A DNA stretch of 64,000 nucleotides from Thamnaconus septentrionalis (taxonomy: Eukaryota > Chordata > Actinopteri > Tetraodontiformes > Monacanthidae). The stretch spans positions 9,550,001-9,614,000 of the forward strand of contig CM020503.1 in assembly GCA_009823395.1 (NCBI GenBank), read 5' to 3'. Positions 1 through 12,863 of the stretch are shown here, one piece after another. Both the position numbers and the translations under genes were made by a program. Positions within the stretch are counted from its first letter, which is position 1. Each line of letters starts with the position of its first letter. Below the pieces are notes generated by a model. That model ran no database searches and was not told where the DNA came from. It saw only the letters and a list, made by a program, of their open reading frames with translations.

Positions 1-166
1 TTGATACAGATGCTGCTTTTGGTGGAAAATCTGGATTAAAGATTAACAATTGGTGATAGCTTTGAGCCCCAGTTGAGCCCAAATACACTTGACTGGTGAA
101 CACCGAGCGCCACTGTGCCTGCTGTGTGGCTCAGTAATATCTGAAATCTGATACATTCAAATCCAT

Positions 167-306
167 GAAGAAGAAGAAGAAGAAGAAGAAGAAGAAGAAG
201 AAGAAGAAGAAGAAGAAGAAGAAGAAGAAGAAGAAGAAGAAGAAGATCATAATAGTGATGGTGATAGTGATGGTGATGGTGATGGTGATGATGATGGTGA
301 TGATGT
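167..306. repeat. (GAA)n microsatellite followed by GTGATG-type repeat
   Basis: About 26 uninterrupted GAA units at 167-246, then imperfect GTGATG/GTGATA units at 255-306. Apparent ORFs here are translations of the repeat. Confidence 0.97.
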
Positions 307-957
307 GAAAGCCATGCGCACTGCTTAACCTGATGGTGCCATGTTCATGCAAAATGTTCTGCTTTCTGACAACGTCCAATAATGCTTTCAATAATAATGG
401 ACCATTTATGGCTTGTCATTTGTTTGTCTTTTTTTGAGCATCATGAAGTAGCATGGACCAGTACAAATCTGACAGTGCAGCACAAGCATCTGTTGCATTT
501 TCATGAAGATATCAAAATGTGTCCATCTACTTAGTGTGGAAGGACAATCGACAGCAGAAGATCCTGCCTGGAGTCTGTATTTAGCTTCTGTCTAGACAGC
601 AGAGGTGTGCCACTGTGAGAGGGTGCCAAGCTGGCAGCCAAAATGATTATGTTTTGCCTTCTTTTATGCTCTGTCAAAGGCTTCTCCACATCATAAGTCA
701 ACAAATTGTTCAAATGATTTTGAGGCGATCCTTTTAACGTCGGAAAAAAAATGGGAACAGAGTTCCTTTGAGCTTTCATCCAGTCAAGCTGGAAACTCGG
801 TGCGTGAACGAGCTCTGCGAGAGAAGCCGAAGAAAAGCGAAGAGTGGGGGACGATGAAAGGATGGGGGAAGGATGGGTGCAGGCATCTCCACCAGCATGG
901 AGATGGTATGGTTGGCATGGAAACCACCGAGACAGCAAGATGTATCAGACGCCCTCA

Positions 958-988
<31 letters not shown>
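958..988. repeat. (CA)n microsatellite
   Basis: About 14 CA units. Confidence 0.95.
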
Positions 989-2529
989 TAGGTGCATAGC
1001 CACCTCATATATTGTCGAGGCTTAAATGGGTCATCAGATCAGTCTCGTACGTGCATGTTAATGCCTCCGCCCGTCCACATTACGCTATGTGGGATTAGAC
1101 GACGTCGCAAACTACACCGTGCATTACCGCAAAAAACACACAACACGCACTCGCGCGTAAATGTGCACGTCGTGCTGTAAATCCACGGCGGCCCATGTAC
1201 TGACGTGAACCAAGACGGGACAAGTGATGTGAAAAGAAGGCGGGGGAGCAGAGGCGGAAAGACAAGTAGTGGTTCAGACTGGTGGAGGAGGCACTGGAGA
1301 GAAAAGAGGAGAGGGTGAAAAATGGAGCGGTGACAATCGACTCAGCTGAAAGTGCGAGCAATCCCTTTCTCATACCGGGTTAAAAGTGGAGCAAAGGAAG
1401 CAGCTGACTCACGCATACAGAGGTGGAGGAAAGTTTTTGAACACCCCCACACACTTGTGATGTATCGCATTAGGAATCAGACTGCGGCCCCCAAGAGCAA
1501 TTTCTTTTATTACAGCCAACCGCAACACACAAGGACAATTCTGCACGCGCACTGTTCTGTCCAGGTCAACACTGGATGTTTTAGCAAGTTTTGGTGGGTT
1601 TCTTTTCTCTCTCTGTTTAACTATGAATCATTTGTATTCATATCGATTTTGTGTCCCTATTGAACATTCATTCAGGTCATTGAAAAGTAGATATACAGGG
1701 TGGTCAAGGCAGCCAATAATTTTAGAAAATAAATGTAATGCCACTGCTTACCACCTCCTGTTGCAACATCAACTATCAAATTGCATTTTTTGAAAAAATA
1801 AATATATTGATGAAAAATGAAATCATGCAAGATCAGTTTCCAACAACCATGGAATGGAACTGAAATTCTTAGTGGGGGAAAAAACCTCCTTCGTTTTGCA
1901 TATAGGTTTTTATTCTTCTGTCATTTTATTTTTAAATAAATCAAATTGAATTTACTGCAATGGAAACTTTATTTTAATAGCCACTTTAGCTAGTGTATAA
2001 AAAGCTGTCTGTGTTTTTATTAGTCGGAGCTGGCATCATATTGCTTAATAAAGCAGCTTCCACAACAAGTCCAGCTGCATTTCTTGTAAAATGTCAAGTG
2101 GGTCTTCCTGAAGTTATAGATCCACAGTATAAAAACAGTATAAAAACAGACTATCAATACCTACTTCCTGGAAATCCTTCAAGTGTGCCTGCTTCCGAGT
2201 TATTAGAGATAACTGCGTCATCACTCACTTTTAATACAGTCATTCAGTCTTTCATCAACATTTTAAAATAAGCTTTCACTTTCTTCTGCATGAGGTTGTT
2301 GGTTCAATCCTCCACCAACACCTTTTGTTTTAATTCCTGAGTCTCTAATTTTTTCAGGAACTTGGCGCCACAACTTGTCTTGGCTGAAACTAGCAATGAC
2401 TCAGACACACAAAAACTTTGTGCTGGTTTCAATCTCATTCCTACAATCAGAAAGTCAGGATCCACTCGAGGTTGCTGCCTTTTCAATAGGCAGGTCTCCT
2501 CCCAACTGGCTGCGGGAGTTTGAACTACT

Positions 2530-2627
2530 GCTACCTAGCGAGTAAAGTGCCCTGGGACAACTTTGTAATAATGTGGAGTTACACAAATAAAGTTGAACTG
2601 AACTGAACTGAGTTGAACTGAATTTCT
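2530..2627 (+). mobile_element. Non-LTR/SINE-like 3' tail with TTGAACTGAAC-type repeats
   Basis: The segment ends GTTACACAAATAAAGTTG followed by several GAACTGAACT units. This resembles the common fish repeat 3' end of the ATAAATAAA-TTGAATTGAA type. The family is not assigned. Confidence 0.45.
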
Positions 2628-3159
2628 GAGCCATCCTCCATTTTCCCCAGGATAGACAAACGTCAAACAGACAGAGGGAGCAGCGAGCGCCAGGGAGCTC
2701 TCATCCTCGCTCGTCATCCCGTCTCCCTCCCCCTTCATCTCTCTCTCTCTCCCATGTCATCTGTTCTCATGTATGTTTCAACGATTCTCATAATGTATTT
2801 ATATACTGGTCAAACGGCGCACTGCCACCAAGAACGGCGCTGTTTGGAGAAAGCCATAATAACACGCGGCGGACAAACCTGCATTACTGGCCTCCATGTT
2901 GGTGCAATCCACATGACGATGGGGAAGTGTGTCCTTAATTAGTTGGAGCGAGACATGCAAATCCAACACTCTCTCCAGATGTCTTGTGCATTGGTGCACA
3001 CATTTCCGCCAAATTAAGGCCTCCAGTATTTGGATATCTTTTATGGTCATTACAAGCCCCAAGTGAGGATCTGGGGCAAAGCTGCAAACATTCCCCACCC
3101 GTCTTTCTCAAGCTGCACATGTCCTTCCGTATATACATGTGACCGTGTAGAAACACTGA

Positions 3160-3915
3160 GGGCCAGCTCCACAAAGCGTTTGCACGGCTTTTGCGCCAGA
3201 AAATCCGTGTAAATAGCGCCAAAAACGGTGATTCCGATCCACAGAGAGGACGCAAAATAAAAAATGAAAATCGGCGCAAAATGCGCCGAGGCGCAGGTAG
3301 CGGCAGGGCTGCGCCAGACTCATTTGAATGTATTTAAATGAGTCATTACGCGCAAAAGGACACCCCCTTCTATGCAAATATGCCTCATTCAAACAGTGGC
3401 AGATCCAGAAAGAGTTTGCGCTCGTGTCCGCACACAGTTTGACAGACGGAAACACCGCCAGCCAAAACCAGGCGCAGCTTCTGTCTGTGAAAGTGTTTCT
3501 GGCTTCTGAGTGAAACTTTCCTCTCTGAAAAGCCTGAAATATATAAATGGCTCCCCAAATCTTATATATAGATAGGCATTGACTACAGTATCTATGCCAA
3601 TATTTTAGATAGGCTATGAAAAATACAAATGGTACTCAGTGTTGGTGATTGTCTTGCTTATATAATGACTAACACGCGTCTTGCGTCTTGACTTTCTTTC
3701 CATTATGGCAGCAGTCTTGGTAGACGGAGGAGGCATCGTAATGCCAGGCGAGCACAGGAACGCGTTTGTCCTAGCAGAGTTTCGCTGTCAAACACGTGCA
3801 CTCACCAACAACCTTTGGCGCAAACTGCTCTCAGGTTGCCAGACGGCAACATTCGCACCTGTTTCAGGTGCCGCATTTGTGGGCGTGTTTGCGACTGCAT
3901 ATCATTAGCGCAAAA
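3160..3915. mobile_element. GCGCAAA-rich repeat-like region, possibly a MITE with an insertion
   Basis: The motif GCGCAAA/TTTGCGC and close variants (GCGCCA, GGCGCAAA) recur on both strands between 3170-3510 and again at 3815-3915, separated by AT-rich sequence. The composition differs sharply from the flanks. It contains a 9-bp inverted repeat gactcattt/aaatgagtc at about 3318-3345. Fish Harbinger-like MITEs have similar ends, but this assignment is a guess. Confidence 0.35.
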
Positions 3916-4779
3916 ACCTTTGAATGTTTTGATACATATTAAAGTTTCTTTCTCTAGTTTCTATTTTTGTGAGTCAAAGAAAGGAATTGTAGTTGAAATT
4001 ATAATTGATTTGGCAATCAATACAAACAATGATTGCAAAATGGTTTTTTTTTTTTCCCAGAGCAAACCAATGCAGATAAAGAAAAAAAAAAAGGAACTTG
4101 GTGGATGGTTTATGGATGCTACAAATGTCAAATTGTCAATTTGTCAAAAATCTAACGTTTGATCGCTGCAGTCAAATACTTATAGACAAAAAAAGTGGGT
4201 CACTGTTTAACTATTTTAAACCACATCCTCTGTGACAGAACCCATATTACTTACAAAAACAATTTCAATTTCTTTTATCGTCACCAAACCCAATCACTTC
4301 TCAAACACTACTGACAATTTTCATCATTTTAAACCCCAACATCCACTTATTAATCAGCCTTCAACAGCCCATCAGAGTCAGTTCATTTTTCATGTCAGAG
4401 GGGCCCCACAGGAGTCGAAGATGTGTGGGGGCAGGCTTCGCTGATTACAGGAACAGAAACGTAATTTTGTTCACTGATTTGAGCAAAAATCCGGACAATA
4501 TTTTAAAAAACGATGTCCTATTTTCCAGCTGCTCTGGCTCAACTAAACCATTTCCTGTTAAAACCTAATTTATTACAGAGACAACGAGCTAGATCTGCCT
4601 CCTGTCCGTCTTATACAACAGCCCTGCCTTTAGATTCCATGTGGGGGGTTTCCAGTAACTGCCAGTAATCTGAGGTGGCACTTTGATTCCATCTACTCAT
4701 GTGAATGTCTTTGGAGGACACAGAGACATTGCCCAGCTCACACGCAGCTGTGCATGTACTCTTGCCTGCTCATCGCTCG

Positions 4780-5225
4780 CTGCCCGTGGCGCAGAAAAAA
4801 TACCAGTCTTCTCCTTCTGTCATGCCAGTCCTTCTTAGTCCATCATCTTCCCTTTCTTCCCATCCTCCCCCTCTCCATCGAGGGCGCCAACTGTTGGCTT
4901 CACCAACTGCAGGCGAGGCTGCAAGACTTTGCTCCCTCTCTTTCTTCCCTCGCTATCTGGTTTACTTCTCTCCCTCTGGCCATCATTTGCTCCTCATGCC
5001 TTTTTCCCTCCCCCTTTTTCTTTTTCTCCCAGCTATTCATCTGTCTCCCTTCACCCCTGCGACTCCATCTCCGTCTATACTCTTTCTCTCCTCCCCGGTC
5101 CTTTCCTCTGTCTCTCTGCTCTCTCTGCTCCTTCTCATTTACTGCCTGTCCCTGAACCCATTCATCTTTCCCTGACACCTTCACTCTCCTCCCGAGTCCC
5201 CTTCCTCTTTCTGTCTATCACTCAG
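4780..5225. repeat. Pyrimidine-rich low-complexity tract
   Basis: Roughly 440 bp dominated by C and T on the plus strand (CTCCCTCTTTCTTCCC-type). Several overlapping long ORFs here are Ser/Pro/Leu/Phe low-complexity translations, not genes. Confidence 0.8.
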
Positions 5226-5669
5226 CCAACCTGCACGGGTGTGTTTATAACCTGGATGTCACGAGACACTTTCTCATCACTGGCCATAAGGAGAAATTAA
5301 TGGAGGGAAAAGAGAAATGGCCTACAGAATATAGCTTATCATTGCATACTAAGTGGCAGCTTGGGTGAATAGTTAAGTTAAATTAATACCCATGAGAATC
5401 ACTTACAGTTTATTAGAATGGAATGTGAGCCATTTTGTGTCATTTAACATTTATTGATCTACTAAAATGTAATAATTTTGCATTTCCAGCCATTCCTGTG
5501 ATGAATCCTGGAAGGATAAATCTGACTCCAGACTCCAGTACAGCAGCCTTGTGCGATTCCCAGAAAAGGGAAAATCTATCCTTCCATTTACAATCACCTG
5601 ATTTATTCAGTTTGGCATCTGAAAAGCTGCAAAGTTTTAGCTTCCAGTTACAGCTAATTGCAAGTTTAT

Positions 5670-6043
5670 TCATTCATTCATCTTCTATACCCGCTTATTC
5701 CAATTCAGGGTCACGGGGGTCTGCTGGAGCCTATCCCAGCTGTCTTAGGGCGAAGGCAGGGTGACACCCTGGACAAGTCGCCAGTTCATCGCAGGGCCAC
5801 ATAGAGACAAACAACCATTCACACTCACATGCACACCTACGGACAATTTAGAGTGTTCAGTTGACCTCACATGCATGTTTTTGGACTGTGGGAGGAAGCC
5901 GGAGAACCCGGAGAGAACCCACGCAGACACGGGGAGAGCATGCAAACTCCACACAGAAAGGTCCCAGGCCCGGGCCCCGGAATCGAACCCACGACCTTCT
6001 TGCTGTGAGGCGGCAGCGCTAACCACTGCGCCACCGTGTCGCC
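5670..6043 (-). mobile_element. Full-length tRNA-derived SINE with LINE-type tail
   Basis: On the minus strand the element starts GGGCGACACGG, has a pol III A box TGGCGCAGTGG (6033-6023) and a perfect B box GGTTCGATTCC (5989-5979) 44 nt apart, and ends in an (ATGA)n tail. It is flanked by a perfect 16-bp direct repeat (ctaattgcaagtttat at 5654-5669 and 6044-6059), the hallmark of target-primed reverse transcription. The body and tail resemble sequence shared by fish SINEs and L2-type LINEs. It lies in the last slc8a intron present, in the same orientation as the gene. Confidence 0.88.
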
Positions 6044-6289
6044 CTAATTGCAAGTTTATGATATGATAAAAAAAAAAAAAACCAAGGTGAACTCAAGGGG
6101 GTCTCACCTGGCTGAGGAGGGGTATCAGCTTAGGAGATCAGTGTTAATCGTAATTTTCCAAAGTCTGTGAAGTGAAACAAGCCATGCGTTTCACTTCACA
6201 GACACTTCACATTGCACAGAGAAGCAGGACAGTATTTGATTTATCTGAAATAAAACGTGGTAAGAGGTTCATGATAAAAGTGTAGTCAT

Positions 6290-6740
6290 TGAAATGGAGG
6301 GTAAATGATGAAGTGAAAAAGTGATGCAGCGAAAGAGCAAAAGAGGTGAGGGGCAGCCGATGGGTATAGACGATAAGGTGGCGAGAGATGATATATCATC
6401 CTGTAAAATGAAGAGGGAGCCAGAGATGATATCTGCGATATGGGGAGTGAAAGTGAGGAGATGGCGGCGGGTGTAAAAATGGATGGAGCTGAGGTGGAGG
6501 GCAAAAAGAGAGAGATTAATGTGGGACAGGGAGGATGAGAAGTAGGAGACAGATGGACGTTGAGGGAAAAGGGGTTAGGTCAGGATGGGGAAACGGGAGA
6601 TGGTTGAGAGTGAAGGAAGAGGGGGAATGTGGAATGGACAGATGGAAAGGACTTGCATGCAGTCAGAGGGAGGGGAAACAACTGAATTGGAAAGAGGAAG
6701 AAGAGGGAGGGTGAGAGATGGGAGTTGAGATGGAGAGCTT
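6290..6740. repeat. Purine-rich low-complexity tract
   Basis: About 450 bp of GA-rich plus-strand sequence with recurring GATGG, GAGATG and GAGAGG words. Confidence 0.8.
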
Positions 6741-6816
6741 GTGTGAGTCACAACATCTCCTCTGCAAGCTATTAGTGATTTAATCACTCTGACATCACTG
6801 CGTATGCGCACGCGAG

Positions 6817-6820
<4 letters not shown>

Positions 6821-6862
<42 letters not shown>
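6821..6862. repeat. (GT)n microsatellite
   Basis: 21 uninterrupted GT units. Confidence 0.97.
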
Positions 6863-6864
<2 letters not shown>

Positions 6865-7648
6865 CATACCAGATTACCCTGAGCCAGTGCAGTCAGGGAG
6901 TGGCTCATCACTCTTTCGCAGCAGCATGCATTCATCGTCTTAAAGTCATGTTTTTCAATCTACGGGCTGAGACCCAAAGCAGCTCACAGGTTCTTACCAG
7001 TGGTCCTTTACCAGAGTGATGTAAGCAAATTAAGGCGGTGAGTCCCGGCTTGGGACTGATATTATGGCCTTGACACAGTGAATGTGACTTCATGTGTCAG
7101 AGGTTTTTAATTGTGTTGTCTTAAAAGAGCTGCAGGGAGAAATGCTGCTAATAATATTTGCATAACTGATGCTAACGCAGGCTTGCGTGATTTAAGTACT
7201 TATCTATAACAGGTAGATAAGTACATTACAAAAAAAGCCACTCCAATGCCGTGTAGCCCTTAAAACTTAGTTGAAACAATAGAGAGTACTTGATAATAGT
7301 AAAGAGTGGTTGAAACAATCTGTTCAAACCAAAACATTAAAACATGGAGAGCCTTGGGGCCCCGACTCCAGCCGCACCGGCGGGTGATCCCAACGCCGTG
7401 GCCTGCAGTGTGGTCTTGGCGTGGCAGGGAGGAGACCAGTGGCCCAGAGAGCCAGAGGTAGTGGGAGGTGCTGGGAGGTAGTGGGAGTGCGGCGGCTAAT
7501 AGCTAGTGTGCTTGTAGCCCTGCAGAGGCTCTAATCGTGGGCACGGACGGGCCACACCTCAGGGTGGGTCTCAGGGCCTTGATTACAGGGTGGATTCGAA
7601 TGTGCAGGGGGTTGATCACAGGGCTGCGGGAGTCGCATGTGTGCCTAC

Positions 7649-7652
<4 letters not shown>

Positions 7653-7682
<30 letters not shown>
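7653..7682. repeat. (GT)n microsatellite
   Basis: 15 GT units. A GC-rich unique-looking stretch (7340-7620) precedes it. Confidence 0.95.
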
Positions 7683-7685
<3 letters not shown>

Positions 7686-9941
7686 ATAGAGGAGTCACAT
7701 CGCAGCCTACATTTCATCCACTGTGTGTTGTGTGCGCACGCTTGGAAAGAAACTCGCTTGGCCCCCCCCCTGCTCTTAGAAAAACAACCGGCGGGGTGAG
7801 AGGCGAGGCTAAAAAGCACAAAGAGAGAGACACATAGCAAGCAGGAATGGGCAGTGATGAGATGCCACATGGCAGAATTGTATAATAACTAAATAAGTTG
7901 CGGGGAGTAAACAGGAAACAGCTCCCAGTGAAAGAGCCAGAGAGCCGGAGCGCAGACACAGGCAGTCGGGGGATTCTTTGAAAGTCACAACTGCCTGAAG
8001 TCAAAGTTGTTGTGCATATTTGGGTTGCTACAGTCCAAAGGATACTGGGCCTGAACCTCTAGCAAAGGGTTTCTATAAATGCAACTATTAGTCGCCTACG
8101 TGTTGGTCACAAATCAATAGACTTTCCTACCAAACAAACAAACGGCGCAGTGCTGCAAAAACACAAGACAGAAAGAAGAGCCAGAGGCAGCGACACCAAA
8201 CAGGTTAGTATTGAGGATCCCAGAGGAGTTCTGTCCGCGCGTGTGTGTCACTGCCAGCTAAAGCTCTCCAGCGCAGCAGAAAATGTCAATGGGTAAACAA
8301 CAGACTGCGGCCGCCACATCGATTCTAAACACAGCTGCACGACGTGCACACAGTCAGGCACACGTGAAAAGAAGCTGGTGCACAGAGGGCTTAGTTTCCT
8401 TGGCTAAGCTACTTTAGTTTGAGCGATCTGACATAAGAGGGGCAGTAAAGGCAGAGGAGGATGGAGCAAATGTAAAGAATCAGAAGTGTGTGTGTGTGGT
8501 GGGGGGTTAGAGGGCGTGCCGTCCATCATGCCTCCTTGCTTTATTTCACGCTCTTTGACTGCCTCTGTGCCCTCAGTCTTTCTCTCAGCCAGACAGACCA
8601 TGACTGTGCCCAAATGTGATTTGACTCTTTAATCTTCATAATCCATTTGGCCAAAGAGTTTTTTTTTCCCCCTTTCCTATTTAGAGAGCAAACAAACGCA
8701 CACACAAGTATGCCCAAGTAGGTTCTATCAGCGATAAATGTGACGCTTTGTCAACTTTCAGCTCCCGTTACGACGGCAGGGAACAACTCCTGAGGAGATA
8801 ATGACAAACCAACAAGCAACAAGGCTCTCTTTTCTGCCACTGTGATTTCTCTGTTTCTTTTAAATTATCGCCCCTTTTTGTTTTTCTGTTGTTTTTTTCC
8901 CCCGTCCGCTCTTTGTTTTGCTTAGAAACAGGCAGATATCAGCAACAAAGGGGAGAGCATGAAAAAGAACATCATCATGGAGGATGAACGCTGACATTCT
9001 TCAGTGGAACAGAGAGGGAAGAGATGGAGTGATGCAGAGACACAGAGAGGAGGAAGCGGGATTGAAAGTGTTTATTTGCCTGCGAGCAGGATGTGCCAAG
9101 TTGAAAACGTGTGAAGAGGAGGTAACGCAAACTGCGATGAAACCTGCCAGTTACTGGGAGTGCGATCGTCCCGGGGTGCACTGTGGAGATCTGCACGCTG
9201 CATTATGTTACAAAAGCACACGCTGAACTTCCTTTCAAGGAATTTGGAGGGTGTCAGTCATGAAACATTTTACATTTGACGAGGCCAAACAGATTGGATT
9301 CATCAGAAGGAGAAGCCCTCTGGAAGGATCGTCTCATTTTTGAAGGAGTACAACTGACAGACACGGTGTACCCAAAAAAAACAAAAGAAAAACACTTAAC
9401 TAACTAATCACACACAATCCAGCTCACCAGGTGATGTACATGGAATACATCAAAGCTCACACAGGCATATTAAACATGCAATTAGATGCAATGTGCATGC
9501 ACGGACAAAAAAATCCATTATTCCTCAAGAAATGCTATTTGTAAAAAAAAAACCAAAAACGGTTGATTGTTTTTTGGAGTAGCTGAAAGAAATTGAATGA
9601 ATGTTGGACAAACAAGAGTGATTATGATTCCCATAAGACTGTTAAAAATTACATTAAGAAGACAAACATTTGTGCTGGAGGTGTTCTGGTAGACCGGATC
9701 TGCATAATTGAGTGTTGCGATTAATAGCTGAGTAATATTTTTTTTTCTGATCCATAATACAGAGGAGTTAAATAGAATGTCAGTGCATTCTCAGGACACA
9801 ATTCAAATTTCTTTGCATTTGAATCAATAGTTGGTTTAAAGGAGAGTTAAGAGTCACAGAAAACTGAAGCTGTAAACTTTTCGCATTGATGTACAATCAT
9901 GGAACAATAATTGGACATCAGTCATCAATTGTGACTGATGT

Positions 9942-10019
9942 TTGTGTGTGTGTGTGTGTATATATATGTGTATATATATATATATATATACATATATACA
10001 TATAAACTTCCTTTTATAT

Positions 10020-10112
<93 letters not shown>

Positions 10113-10115
10113 CAT
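9942..10115. repeat. Compound (GT)n(TA)n microsatellite
   Basis: A short GT run grades into about 150 bp of nearly pure TA with a few CATATA/TTTATA interruptions. The 80-bp core at 10029-10100 is uninterrupted TA. Confidence 0.97.
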
Positions 10116-11942
10116 TTGTAATACTTTTACTTGACCATTATTTCTGCCATTAGATTTTTCAGAATTCTAATGATGACCTTTATACAAGTGGGTTTCACTT
10201 CCCCAGACAGATTCTTACATGTTATGAATATGGATTGATGACGCTTGGAGCATTTCCCCAGTGTGTGATGAATGAAGCTCTCTAGCTAATCCAATCTGCC
10301 TAATGTACTAATTAGTGACAACTAGTGAAAAGTACGAGATGTTAGTGATTTGTCTTGACGAGATGCGCTCAATATTGACGCGAGGATGTAAAAATGCCGG
10401 AATGAAGAGATTTGCCAAAGATTCTTTTGAAACATAAAAACTGGCTGAGAGCTGCATGACAGAACACCGCAGGCTGTTGTTAGCTGTGACATAGGGCTTT
10501 ATGATGGATATTTCATAACGTTTCTCATTTTTAGTGCGCTTGCCAGGAGAGCAGGGTGCACACCAGCCAGCCAGCATGTATTCTGCTGTCACCAAGCCAG
10601 ACAGAGCAAAAACAAACGCATAATTCAGATGACATAATTCCTGATTAATCGAATGAATTAAGAAGGTGTCTCTTCAGACACATCCAGAGAAGAAAAATAT
10701 GCTTAGAAACGCAACAAAAAAGACTAAAATTAGACACAAAGTGCCACCTCCAAAAACAGTCTGCAACGATATGATAATAAACAGTGTATTAACCTGCACT
10801 GTGGCGAGCAGAACAAACACAGCGTGCAGACAGGTTGGTGGGGAAAGCGTGCGGAAAAGATGACGTGAAGCTTCTTAATGAACAACAGACATGACTGCAA
10901 GGAAGAAAGGCCACGACAGCCCGTCTGCTGTCGCACAAACGCGATCCAGCACCGCCAGCAACCAGCATCCCGGTGGACCTGCGAGGTCCTAAAAACCTCA
11001 CACTTCAATGCACACACACCTGCACACACACCACCATGCATCACATGCGGTGCGCGGCTCTCGGGGATGTCGGACTTCAAAGGATGTTTTATTTTTGGGA
11101 GCAGCGTCGGGTTCGTCGCCCTTCTTTGTTGGCAGACGAGGAAACAGGTTGCAAATATCAAACACTACAGTGGGGCTGTGACACACCCAAACAAACACAC
11201 GCAGGTGAGTGCGTGCTCGTGCGCGCTCACGCACTTTTCTGGCGATCACTTTGGGAGACAATGCTCCTCTGGAGGAGAGATGCTGACTGAGCAAATGTCT
11301 GCCGGCGGCTCACCTGACAGCTCGGCCAAAGTCAGAGAGACGCAGCGTTCGGGCTTCATTAGCACATGAAACAAGGTGGCAGGGTGCTGCCATTACACAG
11401 GAGTCAATACTGTGAAGTGCTAATCTGGCTGGTGCGCTCCGGGCGGTCTGTTCAACGATCTCTATGATTCCGGGAGGAAATCAAAAGCATTTTGGAAACC
11501 ACCCTCCCTTCTCTCTCTGTTGTTTAATGCCTCATCAGCAGTAAAGTAGGAGCAGGGCTGCCAACTCTCAAGTGCCGCTGGGTGGGATCGCTTCTTTGTT
11601 CACAGACAACTGAGGTTTTGCAGACGGGCAGGTTCTCATGTCATGTAGGGATGGATCAGGTCAGCATGGAAGATAAATAACCAGTCTACTTGGCTAAAAC
11701 AAGAAATCTGGAAACTTTTTCTCAGTTATTTTTGCAGTTATTCTCGCAAGCAGACATGTTGCTGTCTTACACATTGGAAACATTGCCAGTTAAGGCAATG
11801 CGGATGAAAGGGAGGTGCTGAGAAAAGGTACAGTGACTGTGAGGTTGGATATTAAATCCTTGCCTCGTGGTTCAGAATGTGTCCTCTGGGGTTACTGAAG
11901 CTATCCATCCAGTTAAAAGCCAACGGACAACATTTGGAAGTG

Positions 11943-12180
11943 AGGGCGTATTCACACCTGCCTTGTTTGGTTCGAACTAAACCAAAAAAGTGCCTTGTGC
12001 GGACCTTTTGGGCTGGTGTGAATACAAACCAGCAAACTCTGGTCTGGAGCAAACAGCCGGTCCGAGACCTCGCTGGAGAGGTGGTCTTGGTCCGCTTCCA
12101 AACAAACCATGGTGCGGTTCGGTTGATGTGTGAGAGCGACCGCACCGTGGCTCGAACCAGTTGTGAAATCACACACTGTT
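11943..12180. mobile_element. MITE-like repeat rich in TTCGGTT/GGTGTGAA motifs
   Basis: It begins GCGTATTCACACCTGCCTTG and has an internal CTGGTGTGAATAC, GGTCCGAGACCTCGCTGGAG and GGTGCGGTTCGGTT blocks. It resembles non-autonomous DNA-transposon families seen widely in fish. I could not find clean terminal inverted repeats or a target duplication, so class and ends are approximate. Confidence 0.45.
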
Positions 12181-12640
12181 TTACACATCACAGGCTTCCA
12201 TAGCCACAACCATTATGGGAAATGATGTTTTGGTTAGCATAGTAGAAAGTTTAGTAGCATGTCGTCGGACCGTCAGGCCTATTGGAGTGAGGCTTAATGT
12301 GCAGAGGTATTTTAAAGTGTCTTTCAATGTGAAAACATGAAAACGTGATGAAACTGCTGTTGCTGTAGCATCCACACCAGTCAGTTTAACAGACTTTTAC
12401 ATATTTGTGTCTTCTAGGGATTTATTATCGGCGTCCTGTAGCAGCTTCTCTCTGCTTCTGTAACACTGAAAAAGAAGTTGATTGGCTTTAAAATCTCAAA
12501 ACTGGCCAAAAAATGTTTTTTGTGAAAGTTTAGCAAGATGGATCATGCTAGATTTACACTTGCATTGTGTAGACTGTGTAATTATGCTGAATATGTAAAC
12601 AAAAAGTAAGGAAAACACAAAGCAGTTCATAGTTGCCCAT

Positions 12641-12644
<4 letters not shown>

Positions 12645-12696
<52 letters not shown>
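12645..12696. repeat. (GA)n microsatellite
   Basis: 26 GA units, pure. Confidence 0.97.
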
Positions 12697-12699
<3 letters not shown>

Positions 12700-12808
12700 G
12701 GCAGAGAATGAACAGGCGTTGGCACAGTTTGGTGGTGACACTTGTTTGAAATTTATAATGAGCAGCCAGGGCCAAGAGAGAGGACCTCACACACAGCGAT
12801 CCACAGAC

Positions 12809-12825
12809 ACGCACGCACGCACGCA

Positions 12826-12860
<35 letters not shown>
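12809..12860. repeat. (GCAC)n(CA)n compound microsatellite
   Basis: Four CGCA units followed by about 15 CA units. Confidence 0.95.

Positions 12861-12863
<3 letters not shown>

Noticed and set aside
1993..2271. 92-codon plus-strand ORF with a hydrophobic N-terminus
   Set aside because: It starts with GTG, not ATG, has no recognisable domain and contains a short internal repeat (AGTATAAAAAC twice). No splice or promoter context was found.
4705..5300. Overlapping plus-strand ORFs of 123-156 codons
   Set aside because: All are translations of a CT-rich tract giving Ser/Pro/Leu/Phe low complexity in every frame.
5979..6033. Possible tRNA gene (A and B boxes)
   Set aside because: The boxes belong to the SINE head; the sequence does not fold as a complete tRNA and is flanked by an insertion-site duplication.
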